Positions 42,704 to 51,568 of a DNA stretch of 64,000 bases are shown piece by piece. The DNA comes from DYEP01 sp040755615 (lineage in GTDB: Bacteria > Bacillota > Sulfobacillia > DUSP01 > DYEP01): positions 1-64,000 of the forward strand of contig JBFMAL010000004.1 in assembly GCA_040755615.1 (NCBI GenBank), read 5' to 3'. Made by a program: the position numbers and the translations under genes. Position 1 is the stretch's first letter. Each line of letters begins with the position of its first letter. The notes beneath the pieces are model-generated. The model saw nothing but the letters and a program-made list of their open reading frames with translations, was not told the DNA's origin and ran no database searches.

Positions 42704-43281
42704 CCGAGGCCCTCCTCGTGTATCATGCCCTTTGTAGATCGGATGCTCTCGGCAGGCGCGAGCGCCTGTTGCATGGCGCGTCCAAGCGCCTTAAACAGCG
42801 CCTCGTAATAGTGGTGCGCTCCCTCTCCATACCCCGACACGTGGAGCGTCATCTCGGCCTTCCTGGTAAGACCGAGAAGGAACTCGTTCACCGCAACCCC
42901 GTTTATTTCATCCCCGGAAAACCGTGGCCCCCTATCCAAAAAGCAGCTCCTCCCCGAAATATCTAGCGTCACGTCTGCGCACGCCTCATCGTGCGGTATC
43001 TTTGCGTGACCGAAGCGGGCGATTGCGCTCCTGCCGGCTAGCCTGCGCAGAGCGATACCGAATCCAATCCCCACGTCCTCCGCCAAGTGATGCTCCCAGA
43101 AACCTTCCGATGCGAAGGCGCGTATCGAAAGCCCCATCCGCCCGTGGTAAGCCATGGAATAAAGCAGGTGATTTAGCCATCCAAGGGGCGTCTCCACCGA
43201 GATCTCCTGTGAGTTGTCCATGTCGATCTTTACGTTCACCCGCGTCTCTTTGGTCACACGTTCGCACTCGGCGGCCCTCAA
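42700..43281 (-). CDS. hisB: Imidazoleglycerol-phosphate dehydratase
   Basis: 193-aa manganese enzyme, monofunctional form. Metal-ligand motifs WLNHLLYSMAYHG, EHHLAEDVG and GAHHYYEALFKALGRA are present. Several otherwise invariant positions differ: LNHLL for LDHML, and PHDEA for PMDEA. All histidines and glutamates needed for the metals remain, so it is probably active. TTG 43281 overlaps the hisC stop (TTGA) and follows GGAGGGG at 7 nt. Confidence 0.92.
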   Translation of the reverse strand: MRAAECERVTKETRVNVKIDMDNSQEISVETPLGWLNHLLYSMAYHGRMGLSIRAFASEGFWEHHLAEDVGIGFGIALRRLAGRSAIARFGHAKIPHDEACADVTLDISGRSCFLDRGPRFSGDEINGVAVNEFLLGLTRKAEMTLHVSGYGEGAHHYYEALFKALGRAMQQALAPAESIRSTKGMIHEEGLG

Positions 43282-44255
43282 CCCAGAACCCCTCCTTCGA
43301 GCAGGTGCAGGAACCGGTCATTTTCCTCAGGGCTGCCCACGCTCACACGAAGATAACCGTCAAGCATGGGTTCTCCGGGATAGCACCGGACCAGTACGCC
43401 GTTTTCTTTCAGGTAGTCGTACGTTCGCTCTCCGGGCGAACGAAACAACACGAAATTCGTGCTCGAAGCCCGGGGAGACAGTCCGAGGCGAGCAAGGCCC
43501 CTCACCACTTTGTCCCTTTCTTTCAATATGACTGACACCGCTTGGGTCACATGTTCTGCGTGTGAAAGAACCCGCAGCGCCGCCAGGGTGGAAAAGGCGC
43601 TCATGTTGTAAGGGAGCCTCACCCGCTCCATCTTTTCTATGGCTGACTTTGAGCCTATGGCGTACCCGACCCTGAGCGCCGCTATCGCGTAGGCCTTGGA
43701 AAACGTCCGTACCACGATGGCATTGTCCCTCTGTAAGACTTCGTTCTTCAGCGTTACGCCTGAGAACTCGTAGTATGCCTCATCGATACAACTGGCGTAT
43801 GCAGCATCCATCACCGTCTTTATGCTCGCTGCGTCAAAAAGGTTTCCCGTGGGGTTGTTAGGGTTACAGATGAAGCATACGCCACTGCCTTGGGCCAGGT
43901 GATCCAGCATGCCCCGGGCATTCATTTGAAAATCGTAAAGGAGCGGTACCTTTGTCACTGAAAGACCGAGTACTCGTGCGCACTCGCTGTACATTACGAA
44001 AGTGGGTGCGGGAAAGACCACCCGCCGCCCAAGGCCAAAAGCTAACAGGAAGTTTAAAATCAGCTCATCCGAGCCATTACCCAGTGTCACCTGATCGGGC
44101 GAGACACCCTCGCGTCTGGCCAGGGCCTCTTTGAGCTGTGGCACCAAGCAATCGTCGTAGCGATTGAACTCAAGCGACGCCGCTTCATTGAAAAGATCCG
44201 CCTTCAACCCAGCAGGCCAGTCCCACGGGAGTTCGTTGGCGTCAAGTTTGATCAT
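43278..44255 (-). CDS. hisC: Histidinol-phosphate aminotransferase
   Basis: 325-aa PLP enzyme, slightly shorter than usual because it begins directly at KLDANELPWDWP. Motifs: YDDCLVPQLKEAL, GNGSDELI, NPNNPTGN and the PLP lysine in RTFSKAYAIAALRVGY. ATG 44255 overlaps the hisD stop (ATGA) with GGAGG upstream; the longer frame to 44303 is inside hisD. Confidence 0.93.
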   Translation of the reverse strand: MIKLDANELPWDWPAGLKADLFNEAASLEFNRYDDCLVPQLKEALARREGVSPDQVTLGNGSDELILNFLLAFGLGRRVVFPAPTFVMYSECARVLGLSVTKVPLLYDFQMNARGMLDHLAQGSGVCFICNPNNPTGNLFDAASIKTVMDAAYASCIDEAYYEFSGVTLKNEVLQRDNAIVVRTFSKAYAIAALRVGYAIGSKSAIEKMERVRLPYNMSAFSTLAALRVLSHAEHVTQAVSVILKERDKVVRGLARLGLSPRASSTNFVLFRSPGERTYDYLKENGVLVRCYPGEPMLDGYLRVSVGSPEENDRFLHLLEGGVLG

Positions 44256-45484
44256 TGCATCGTTTCCTCCTTCAGTCTGGCTTTCAGCGCCCTGGCGTGG
44301 CAAGGAAGCCCCTCGACCTCGGCGAGTACAGCCGCAGCCGCGTAATATGCCGGGTCAGTGCAATCCGTGAAATCCGCCACGTTCACGCTGCGCTGAAAGT
44401 TCTCTACGGTGAGCCCTGAAAAAAACCTGGAGGAGCCTGCCGTCGGTAGCACGTGGTTGGTACCTGCGGCGTAATCGCCTAAGGCAGTAGGGGTCCTGGG
44501 CCCAAGGTAGATCACCCCAGCATTGCACACGGCATCCGCCAACGACTGGGCCTCCCTGGCCATGATCTGAAGGTGTTCTGGAGCAATGGCGTCGATCACT
44601 GATGCCGCTTCTCTGGAATCCTCCGCAAGTATGCCCACGGCCGAACCTCTGGCATCGTGCTGTCTGAGTCTACATTCGACCTCAGAAAGCAGTCCTGCGC
44701 TGTCAGTAACGAGGTATGCCACCGCCAAGCTGTCGTGTTCCATCTGCGACAGCATGTCAAGCGTCACAAGCTCGGGGTCGGCGGAATCGTCCCCCCAGAT
44801 CACCACCTCACTGGGCCCCGCAAGCATGTCGATGTCCACCTGGCCGAACACCAGTCTCTTAGCCTCCGTGACGTACTGCCCGCCCGGACCTACCAGCTTG
44901 TCCACCCGCGGAATGCTCTCCGTGCCGTAGGCCATAGCCGCTACCGCCCAGGGCCCGCCCACCAAGTACAGCCTGTCTATATGCACCAGCGCGCAGGCAG
45001 CATATACCGGTGCGAGGCTCACATCGTCGCCCGGCGGCGTGCACACAACCAACTCCTTCACACCGGCAATCCTGGCAGGCACGGCCGCCATCAGCACCGA
45101 AGAAGGGTACCTCGCCAGGCCCCCGGGTATATATGCGCCCACACGTTTTAAGGGTATCACTTTCCGCCCCAGCACGGCGCCGTCGGCCCTCCGGTATCTA
45201 AAGGGTTTCATACCACACTGTGAATGAAACTCAAAAAGCGAGTCGCAAGCGCGTTCGAGCGCGTGTACCACGGCTGGCTCCAGCGCGCTCTTTGCCTCCT
45301 GCCAGCCCGGTACCTCGCGAACCAGCGGTCCGTCCCAAGAGTCAAACCGCTTTCCGTAATACCTGAGCGCCTCGTCCCCACGCTTCCTCACATCCTCCAG
45401 GAGCTCGCGCACCCTCTCCCTGATCTCCTGGGGAGATGCGGTTACCCCTTCTGCCCGGAATTGTGAGGCCGTAATTACGCGCAT
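44252..45484 (-). CDS. hisD: Histidinol dehydrogenase
   Basis: 410-aa zinc enzyme performing the last two oxidations to histidine. Conserved AGPSEVVIWGD, LSQMEHDSLA (zinc/catalytic Gln and His; the usual form is AQAEHD) and APEHLQIM are seen, with GTNHVLPTAGSSRFFSGL near the C-terminus. ATG 45484 overlaps the hisG end by 10 nt. Confidence 0.95.
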   Translation of the reverse strand: MRVITASQFRAEGVTASPQEIRERVRELLEDVRKRGDEALRYYGKRFDSWDGPLVREVPGWQEAKSALEPAVVHALERACDSLFEFHSQCGMKPFRYRRADGAVLGRKVIPLKRVGAYIPGGLARYPSSVLMAAVPARIAGVKELVVCTPPGDDVSLAPVYAACALVHIDRLYLVGGPWAVAAMAYGTESIPRVDKLVGPGGQYVTEAKRLVFGQVDIDMLAGPSEVVIWGDDSADPELVTLDMLSQMEHDSLAVAYLVTDSAGLLSEVECRLRQHDARGSAVGILAEDSREAASVIDAIAPEHLQIMAREAQSLADAVCNAGVIYLGPRTPTALGDYAAGTNHVLPTAGSSRFFSGLTVENFQRSVNVADFTDCTDPAYYAAAAVLAEVEGLPCHARALKARLKEETMQ

Positions 45485-46098
45485 GCTGTCTCTCTCCTCA
45501 TTTTCTCAAGGATCCGCTCGATCTCCCTGTCCTTTAAACCAAACGCGGCCCTGTTGGAGATCAATCGGGCCGATATCGAAAACAGCTCCCTCTCTATTAC
45601 CAGGCCATTCTCCGCCAGCGTACGCCCTGTTGATACAATGTCCACGATAGCGTCGGAAAGCCCTGCGAGCGGAGCCAGCTCCACCGCACCTTTCAAGTGA
45701 ATGACGGAAGCCAAAACCCCCAGCGAGCGAAAATACTCGGTGGTGATCCTCGGGAACTTTGTAGCCACCCGGATTCCCGCCTTGATATGCAGCGAGCTGC
45801 CCCGTGGCACGGCGACCACAAAGCGGCCCCTGCCAAACCCGAGGTCCAGCAGCTCATAGACATCCGGGTTATCTTCCATAAGCACGTCCTTTCCGACGAT
45901 GCCGACGTCCGCTGTACCGTGCATTACGTATGTGGGTACATCCGACGGCCGCGCGAGGATAATGCGGCTTCCGTCCTCTGTTTCGACAAGCAGCTTTCTC
46001 GTCCCCGATACAGCGGGTTGTACTGCCACCCCGATCCGCTCAAGCACGCAAAGACAGTCGTCCAGCATTCTGCCTGCGGGTAACGCGTAAGTAAGCAT
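45475..46098 (-). CDS. hisG: ATP phosphoribosyltransferase, short form
   Basis: 207-aa short-form HisG, which lacks the C-terminal regulatory domain and needs HisZ, encoded just upstream. Catalyses the committed step, ATP plus PRPP. TADVGIVGKDVL, the P-loop-like DIVSTGRTL and IATKFP-like VATKFPRIT are visible. ATG 46098 follows GGAGG by 6 nt. Confidence 0.95.
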   Translation of the reverse strand: MLTYALPAGRMLDDCLCVLERIGVAVQPAVSGTRKLLVETEDGSRIILARPSDVPTYVMHGTADVGIVGKDVLMEDNPDVYELLDLGFGRGRFVVAVPRGSSLHIKAGIRVATKFPRITTEYFRSLGVLASVIHLKGAVELAPLAGLSDAIVDIVSTGRTLAENGLVIERELFSISARLISNRAAFGLKDREIERILEKMRRETACA

Positions 46099-46113
46099 GT
46101 GTGTCCTCCTGCG

Positions 46114-47052
46114 TCAATGAATGCCTGTTAGGCCCACCGTGGCGGTACCGACGGGCACGGCAAGCAGCTTGTTAATCTCAAGCGCGAACCCTGTCGCAGG
46201 TTCTGCGTCACCGAATACCCCGACCAGGCCGTCGTACCTTCCTCCTCCCGCTACCGCTGTACCAAGCCCCGGACAATATATCTCAAACACCGGGCCCGTG
46301 TAGTATCCGAGATCCCTCACAAGCCCGAGGTCAACCTTGACGCGTGAGCCAAGCCCTGCGGCTTCCAGCGCATCAGCCAGCACCTTCAGCCTGCGTATCG
46401 CGGAACCGACAGAGGCATCCGTGACCTTCCCCAGTGCTTTGTCCAGAACGCTCGCGGGGCCGCGCGTGCAAATCACGTCACCGAGGCCTGTCAGGGCGCC
46501 CAGTTCCTCCAGCGCACGCAGGTCCCTGCATTCCAGCGCCCTCGCGGCCTTTTGGCGGTCGGGAGACAAATCGAGCAACACGGAGGCAATGGCGGCATGG
46601 CCCAGCACGATCCGGTATTCTGTCAGCGAAGCTACCTGCATGCATTCTGCTGCCAGCGTCACCACTTCTGCGTCTGCTTCTCCCTCACCACTCCCTATCA
46701 GCTCAACACCCGCCTGGTATAGCTTGTGTCCCCCGGGAGATGGTCCTCCCCTCCGGAACACGCTGCCCGAATAACAGATCCGGAGCGGTCTTGGCTCCGA
46801 CTTCAGCGTAGTCGCCGCCATCTTGGCGATTGGAGCGGTGAAGTCAGGACGGAGCACCAGCACCTCTCCGGAATGATCGAGTATCCTGTAGGACGTCTGC
46901 CTGATCCCCTCGGTGAATCCTCTGTCCACTGCACCCAGGGGTTCTATCCAGGGAACCTCGACCTCAGTAAAGCCACGGCGCTCGAACAGTTCTAGAATCG
47001 CTCCTTCAAGCGCCCTCCGTTCTCTTCCTCTCCGGTCTCTCATGATACTCAT
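46114..47052 (-). CDS. hisZ: ATP phosphoribosyltransferase regulatory subunit HisZ
   Basis: 312-aa paralogue of the histidyl-tRNA synthetase catalytic core that lacks the anticodon domain. It confers histidine feedback and activity on short HisG. LRPDFTAPIAKM and RICYSGSVFRRGGP correspond to class II motifs; AGGGRYDGL is near the end. ATG 47052. First gene of the his operon, 14 nt after the weak AT-rich TATAAT and 40 nt after the stronger promoter at 47092-47121. Confidence 0.93.
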   Translation of the reverse strand: MSIMRDRRGRERRALEGAILELFERRGFTEVEVPWIEPLGAVDRGFTEGIRQTSYRILDHSGEVLVLRPDFTAPIAKMAATTLKSEPRPLRICYSGSVFRRGGPSPGGHKLYQAGVELIGSGEGEADAEVVTLAAECMQVASLTEYRIVLGHAAIASVLLDLSPDRQKAARALECRDLRALEELGALTGLGDVICTRGPASVLDKALGKVTDASVGSAIRRLKVLADALEAAGLGSRVKVDLGLVRDLGYYTGPVFEIYCPGLGTAVAGGGRYDGLVGVFGDAEPATGFALEINKLLAVPVGTATVGLTGIH

Positions 47053-47077
47053 CGTTCTACCCCTTTATTATATTAAA

Positions 47078-47095
47078 GTAGTAACGCGTTAATAG
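47078..47095. promoter_or_regulatory. Candidate operator palindrome of the his operon
   Basis: GTAGTAACG (47078-47086) and CGTTAATAG (47087-47095) form an inverted repeat with 7 of 9 pairs and a perfect TAACGCGTTA core. It overlaps the -10 and the expected start site of the his promoter, the place for a repressor. A TrpR-like YerC gene is immediately upstream and is the obvious candidate to bind. Confidence 0.5.
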
Positions 47096-47121
47096 TATCA
47101 TGTCAGCCAGTGAGAGGTCAA
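47092..47121 (-). promoter_or_regulatory. Promoter of the his operon
   Basis: On the minus strand TTGACC (47121-47116), 18 nt, TACTAT (47097-47092), with TGA before it (extended -10). Start expected near 47085, in the centre of the palindrome at 47078-47095. Confidence 0.6.
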
Positions 47122-47246
47122 GAGGTATCCTGTAGCAAAGCGGGATTACCAAAGAGAGATGGCAAGACAGGGTGAGACCTGGCAGCACGGGCGCCACCTC
47201 TTTCGCAGGTACCAAAAGACGCAGGTCAACTCAGGTAAGGGCTTTA

Positions 47247-47546
47247 TCATCCCTGGCGTTTCAGCCTTTCAAGTACCAACCTGTAGCCGTCCGCACCGTA
47301 ATCCAGGAAGCGCTTCACCCTGCTTATGGTGGCCGTGCTCGCGCCGGTCGCAAGCGCGATGTCGGTGTAGCTTTTGCCCTCGCTCAGCATCTCTGCCACA
47401 GCAAACCGCTGTGCCATGGCACGCACCTCACCTATCGTACAGAGGTCATAAAAGAACCGGTAGCACTCCTCAACTGTCTTAAGCTCAAGCACGGCAGCAT
47501 AGAGCCTGTCCAGTTCCTGGTCTTTCAGCTTGTCGTCAAATACCAA
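47247..47546 (-). CDS. yerC: TrpR-related YerC/YecD family regulator
   Basis: 99-aa DNA-binding protein of the TrpR-like YerC family. The helix-turn-helix covers about residues 57-77: EGKSYTDIALATGASTATISRVKRFLDYG. In several Bacillota such proteins sit beside his genes and have been proposed to regulate them (HisR). TTG 47546 follows GGAGGG at 8 nt. It begins 33 nt after the end of the peptide transporter operon and 126 nt separate its end from the his promoter, so it may be transcribed with the transporter. Confidence 0.85.
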   Translation of the reverse strand: MVFDDKLKDQELDRLYAAVLELKTVEECYRFFYDLCTIGEVRAMAQRFAVAEMLSEGKSYTDIALATGASTATISRVKRFLDYGADGYRLVLERLKRQG

Positions 47547-47578
47547 GCGGTGGTCCCTCCTTCGTGCTCACGCCTTTT

Positions 47579-48568
47579 TTAAAGGTAGAGGTGGCAGGCG
47601 ACGTGATGCCCGCTCTCCACTTCCACGCTCTGCGGCATACACAGCCTGCACTCAGTAAATGCCTGCGGGCACCTGGTATGAAACGGACATCCCAGGGGAG
47701 GTTCTATAGGGCTGGGCACGACACCCTCCAGGATCTGCCGTTTGCGCCTGGTCTCTCTGTCCACGCTGGGGATGGCAGAAAGGAGCGCCCGCGTATAAGG
47801 ATGCTTCGGGTCTTCGAAAAGGGCTTCAGTGGGCGCAGTCTCCACGATCTTTCCAAGATACATGACTGCCACCCTGTCGCTTACCTGGTAGACCACGCTG
47901 AGGTCGTGAGCGATAAACAGGTACGTCAGTGACATCTCTTTCTGGAGGTCGGAAAGCAAGTTCAATATCTGTGCCTGCACCGAAACGTCCAGCGAAGACA
48001 CCGGTTCATCACACACGACGAACTCGGGTTTTATGGCCAGCGCCCTGGCAAACCCGATGCGCTGCCTCTGCCCTCCGGAGAACTGGTGGGGGTAATTGTC
48101 GATGTGCCGCGGTTTCAGGCCGACCTTCTGAAGCAGCCTGACCGTCTCTTCCTCCCTTTCCTGGGGATCCCTCACCCCACGCTTTATTAGAGGCACGGCC
48201 AAGATATCTCTCACCGTCTTCCTCGGGTTCAAAGATGCGTACGGGTTTTGAAATATGATTTGGGCGCTCCGGCGGAAACGGTCCATCTGCCTGCCGTGCC
48301 ATCCGGCGATATCTTCTCCGCGAAAAAGGATCTTTCCTTCAGTGGGTTCGTAGAGCTTCAGTATCGTGCGGCCCAGTGTGGTCTTGCCGCAACCGGACTC
48401 CCCCACCAGCCCGAGCGTCTCCCCCCTCCTGATCGCAAGATCCACACCGTCCACCGCCCGTACGGTGCAGTCCCTCTCCCGGGCAAGGATCTTAGTGAGG
48501 AGGCTGCGCCTTAGCACAAAGTGTTTCTTCAGGCCCTCCGCCTGCAGGATTATATCGTTATACTTCAC
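47579..48568 (-). CDS. Oligopeptide/dipeptide ABC transporter ATP-binding protein (OppF/DppF type)
   Basis: 329-aa ABC ATPase. Walker A GESGCGKTT, Q-loop IIFQNPYASLNPR, signature FSGGQRQR, Walker B FVVCDEP, switch His in IAHDLSVV. The C-terminal oligopeptide-transporter extension has a cysteine-rich end (CPFHTRCP, CRLC, CHLYL) that can hold an Fe-S cluster in this family. GTG 48568. Together with the OppD-like subunit it powers peptide uptake. Confidence 0.93.
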   Translation of the reverse strand: MKYNDIILQAEGLKKHFVLRRSLLTKILARERDCTVRAVDGVDLAIRRGETLGLVGESGCGKTTLGRTILKLYEPTEGKILFRGEDIAGWHGRQMDRFRRSAQIIFQNPYASLNPRKTVRDILAVPLIKRGVRDPQEREEETVRLLQKVGLKPRHIDNYPHQFSGGQRQRIGFARALAIKPEFVVCDEPVSSLDVSVQAQILNLLSDLQKEMSLTYLFIAHDLSVVYQVSDRVAVMYLGKIVETAPTEALFEDPKHPYTRALLSAIPSVDRETRRKRQILEGVVPSPIEPPLGCPFHTRCPQAFTECRLCMPQSVEVESGHHVACHLYL

Positions 48569-48580
48569 TGCAGTTCCCCC

Positions 48581-49546
48581 CTACTCGTACAGGATACAGC
48601 GGACGTGCCTTCCTCCACCCACATCGACAAGGAAGACGGGACGTTCTGTGCATTCAGGCATCCTCCGGTCACACCTGCTTTCAAAGGAACACCGGTCCGT
48701 AAGACCTATGAGGTCGGGCACATTTCCTGGAATGGGGGAAAGTCTTCTCCTCGGCTTGACAAACCGCGGGATAGAGCGGAGCAACCCTTCAGTATACGGA
48801 TGCAGCGGATCTGCGATGACCTCGTCTACAGGCCCCTGCTCCACGATACGCCCAGCATACATCACCGAGATCCGGTGGCAGAATTCTGAGGCGACTGCAA
48901 GGTCGTGGGTAACAAACAGGATAGCAGTGCCCCTTTCAGAGTTGATGCGGCTTAAAAGGTCAAGAATCTGCGCTTGGATGGTAACGTCCAGTGCTGTGGT
49001 GGGTTCATCGGCCAGCAGGAGCTTGGGCCGGCAGGCGAGGGCAATGGCTATGAGCGCCCTCTGCTGCATACCCCCCGAGAATTCATGCGGGTACTGCCAA
49101 TACTGGCTTTCAGGAGAAGGGATCCCCACTTCCTTCATCAGAGAGAGTACGGTCTCTTTCTCCTCTCTTCTGCTCGCCCGGCCCGCTCCGATGCGGTGCA
49201 CCCTGAGAGACTCGCGGATTTGCTCACCCACCCGGAAGACCGGGTTCAGCGTTGTCAAGGGGTCCTGGAACACCATGGCGATATTGGCGCCGCGCACGCG
49301 TCTGACCTCGGCAGGCGTCATGCTCAGGATATCCCGACCCTCAAAGTGGATAGACCCGGAGATGATGCGCCCCGGACGGGCGACCAGTCTCAGGATGGAG
49401 AGCAGGGTCACGGATTTGCCACAGCCCGACTCCCCAACGAGCCCCATGATCTGTCCCCTCTCCAGGGACAGGCTCACATCCTCCACAGCCCGGACCGATC
49501 CCTTGCGAGTGGGAAATTCGGTAGTAAGGTTTTTTATACAGAGCAT
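48581..49546 (-). CDS. Oligopeptide/dipeptide ABC transporter ATP-binding protein (OppD/DppD type)
   Basis: 321-aa ABC ATPase. Walker A GESGCGKSV, MVFQDPLTTLNPV, FSGGMQQR, LLLADEPTTALD, FVTHDLAV. The cysteine-bearing C-terminal segment (CSFESRCDRRMPEC) is that of the peptide family. ATG 49546 with GGAGG 6 nt upstream overlaps nothing; a longer frame into the permease gene was rejected. Confidence 0.93.
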   Translation of the reverse strand: MLCIKNLTTEFPTRKGSVRAVEDVSLSLERGQIMGLVGESGCGKSVTLLSILRLVARPGRIISGSIHFEGRDILSMTPAEVRRVRGANIAMVFQDPLTTLNPVFRVGEQIRESLRVHRIGAGRASRREEKETVLSLMKEVGIPSPESQYWQYPHEFSGGMQQRALIAIALACRPKLLLADEPTTALDVTIQAQILDLLSRINSERGTAILFVTHDLAVASEFCHRISVMYAGRIVEQGPVDEVIADPLHPYTEGLLRSIPRFVKPRRRLSPIPGNVPDLIGLTDRCSFESRCDRRMPECTERPVFLVDVGGGRHVRCILYE

Positions 49547-49559
49547 TTGCCGCCTCCTC

Positions 49560-50486
49560 TCAATCGACCTTGAGCCGCGGGTCGAGGATATCCCGCAGCC
49601 CCTCGCCGAACAAGTTGATCGCGAGTACGAGCAGTAACAGCGCAAGCCCTGGCATTGTCGACACCCACCACGCGGTGCGCAGATAATCGCGGCCGTCGTC
49701 AACCATGGAACCCCAAGCGGGTATGCCCGGTTGTACCCCTATACCCAGGAAGCTCAGCGACGCCTCTGTGATGATCATGTAGCCTACCCTCAGGGTGGCC
49801 AGCACTACCACGGAGTGAATAATGTTGGGCAAGATCTCCCCGGTGATGATTGCGAAGTTGCTCTGTCCCTGCGCCCTCGCAGCCTCCACGTACTCTTTCG
49901 TCTTCTCGGAGATGGTCTCCCCGCGCACAAGCCGGAAGAATTCCACCCAGCTTTTAAAGGTCAAAGCTGCGATCAGGTTGAAAAAGCCGGGGCCCAGGAT
50001 GGCCATAACACCGATAGCAAACAGGAGGAAGGGAAAGGCCATTAACAGCTCGGCGAACCGGGACAGGACGTCATCCAGGATCCCTCGGTAGTAGCCTGAT
50101 ATGGCACCGAGCACCAACCCGACCACCATGGAGACCACGACCGATAGAAAACCCACCCAGAGCGACACCCTGGCACCGTAAATGATCCGCGACAAGATGT
50201 CCCGCCCGACGTGGTCCGTACCCAGAAGGTGAGCGGGGCTGCCTCCCTCTTGCCAGGCCGGAGGCATAAAGCTCTGCCGCACAGACCCCTTGTTAGGCGG
50301 GTATGGCGCCAGCACAGGCGCGAATAATGCCATAACCACATAGGCTGCCAATATGACAAAACCGATGAGCGCAGAAGGGTGGCGGTAAACCTGGTACGCC
50401 AATTCAGAAAAGTTTCTGGCGATTGTTCTTACGCGTATGAGCACCGGGTCAAAACGGGTGAGTGTTCCCCTTGCCGCCGTGAGCAC
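49560..50486 (-). CDS. Peptide ABC transporter permease (DppC/OppC type)
   Basis: 308-aa inner-membrane permease. An N-terminal cytoplasmic region and first helix (SALIGFVILAAYVVMALFAPVLAPY) precede the typical LLGTDHVGRDILSRIIYGARVSL; the EAA loop is EYVEAARAQGQSNFAIITGEILPN. Five to six helices. GTG 50486 is favoured because GGAGGG lies six nt before it, whereas the ATG at 50492 directly abuts that sequence. Confidence 0.92.
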   Translation of the reverse strand: MLTAARGTLTRFDPVLIRVRTIARNFSELAYQVYRHPSALIGFVILAAYVVMALFAPVLAPYPPNKGSVRQSFMPPAWQEGGSPAHLLGTDHVGRDILSRIIYGARVSLWVGFLSVVVSMVVGLVLGAISGYYRGILDDVLSRFAELLMAFPFLLFAIGVMAILGPGFFNLIAALTFKSWVEFFRLVRGETISEKTKEYVEAARAQGQSNFAIITGEILPNIIHSVVVLATLRVGYMIITEASLSFLGIGVQPGIPAWGSMVDDGRDYLRTAWWVSTMPGLALLLLVLAINLFGEGLRDILDPRLKVD

Positions 50487-50499
50487 GAGCATCCCTCCG

Positions 50500-51510
50500 T
50501 CACAGCTTGATCTTCGGGTTGATGTAAGTATAAAGAATGTCCACTGCAAGGTTTGCTAGCACAAAGGTGAGCGCGTATACCATAACAACCCCCTGTACCA
50601 GGGGGTAATCCCTGTTGAATATTGCATCCACAGCGAGGCGCCCGATTCCTGGCCAGCTGAAGATCGTTTCCACGATCATGTTGCCGCCAAGTAGCACGCC
50701 CGTCTGAATGCCAACTACTGTAACAGTGGGAATCAACGCGTTGACCAGAGCGTGCCTGGTGATAACGGCCCATTCAGTGAGCCCTTTGGCCCTTGCGAGC
50801 ATCACGTAATCCTGGCGCAACACCTCAAGCATGCTCGATCTCATCACCCTCGCCACTATGGCAGCCATGGCCGCCCCAAGGGTAATGGACGGCAGAAATA
50901 GATGCCGCAAGGCGGCAAGCAGCGAAGAGAAGTTCCCGGTGAGGATGCTGTCCAGGACATAAAGGCCTGTCACCCGGGCAGGTTCAAGCCCATACGGGAG
51001 CCTGCCGTACGACGGTAGTATGCCAAGCCTTACAGAGAACACGATGATACAGATGATGCCAAGCCAGAATGCCGGCATGGAGATGCCCAGGAAGGCTGCT
51101 GCCATACTGGCGCGGTCCACAAAGGAATACTGGCGAACGGCTGAGATAACGCCTATGGGTATGGCGAGCACCAGGGAGAACACCAGGGCTCCGAGCGCCA
51201 GTTCAACGGTGGCGGGCAAACGTTCGCGGATTAGTGTGGAAACGGGCCGGTGCTTGGTCAGGGAGTTCCCCAGGTCCCCTCGCACGGCGCGGGAGAGAAA
51301 CAGATACAGTTGGACATGTATGGGCTTATCCAGGCCAAACTCGCGCCTCAGCGCATCGATCTGTTCTTGCGATACATGACCCTCCCGGCCCATCATTACG
51401 TCAATGGGATCGCCCGGGGTGAAACGCATGACGCAAAAGACAATCACGGCCACGCCGAACACAATAGGTATGGTGGATAATATGCGTTCCAGCACTCGCA
51501 CCCCGCGCAC
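50500..51510 (-). CDS. Peptide ABC transporter permease (DppB/OppB type)
   Basis: 336-aa permease with six helices. The N-terminus (RILSTIPIVFGVAVIVFCVMRFTPGDP) is diagnostic for DppB; the EAA loop is DYVMLARAKGLTEWAVITRHALVNALIP. GTG 51510 follows GGAGGTG at 6 nt. Pairs with the DppC-type permease to form the channel. Confidence 0.93.
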   Translation of the reverse strand: MRGVRVLERILSTIPIVFGVAVIVFCVMRFTPGDPIDVMMGREGHVSQEQIDALRREFGLDKPIHVQLYLFLSRAVRGDLGNSLTKHRPVSTLIRERLPATVELALGALVFSLVLAIPIGVISAVRQYSFVDRASMAAAFLGISMPAFWLGIICIIVFSVRLGILPSYGRLPYGLEPARVTGLYVLDSILTGNFSSLLAALRHLFLPSITLGAAMAAIVARVMRSSMLEVLRQDYVMLARAKGLTEWAVITRHALVNALIPTVTVVGIQTGVLLGGNMIVETIFSWPGIGRLAVDAIFNRDYPLVQGVVMVYALTFVLANLAVDILYTYINPKIKL

Positions 51511-51568
51511 CTTTCACACCTCCCGGCCCGAAGCTGACCTGCGCGCGCATCAGCCCCTTGTGCAATAA

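Noticed and set aside
47100..47246. T-box-like GGTGGCGCC stretch between yerC and the his promoter
   Set aside because: It lacks the ACCGCG core and a specifier structure, and it lies upstream of the likely his promoter.
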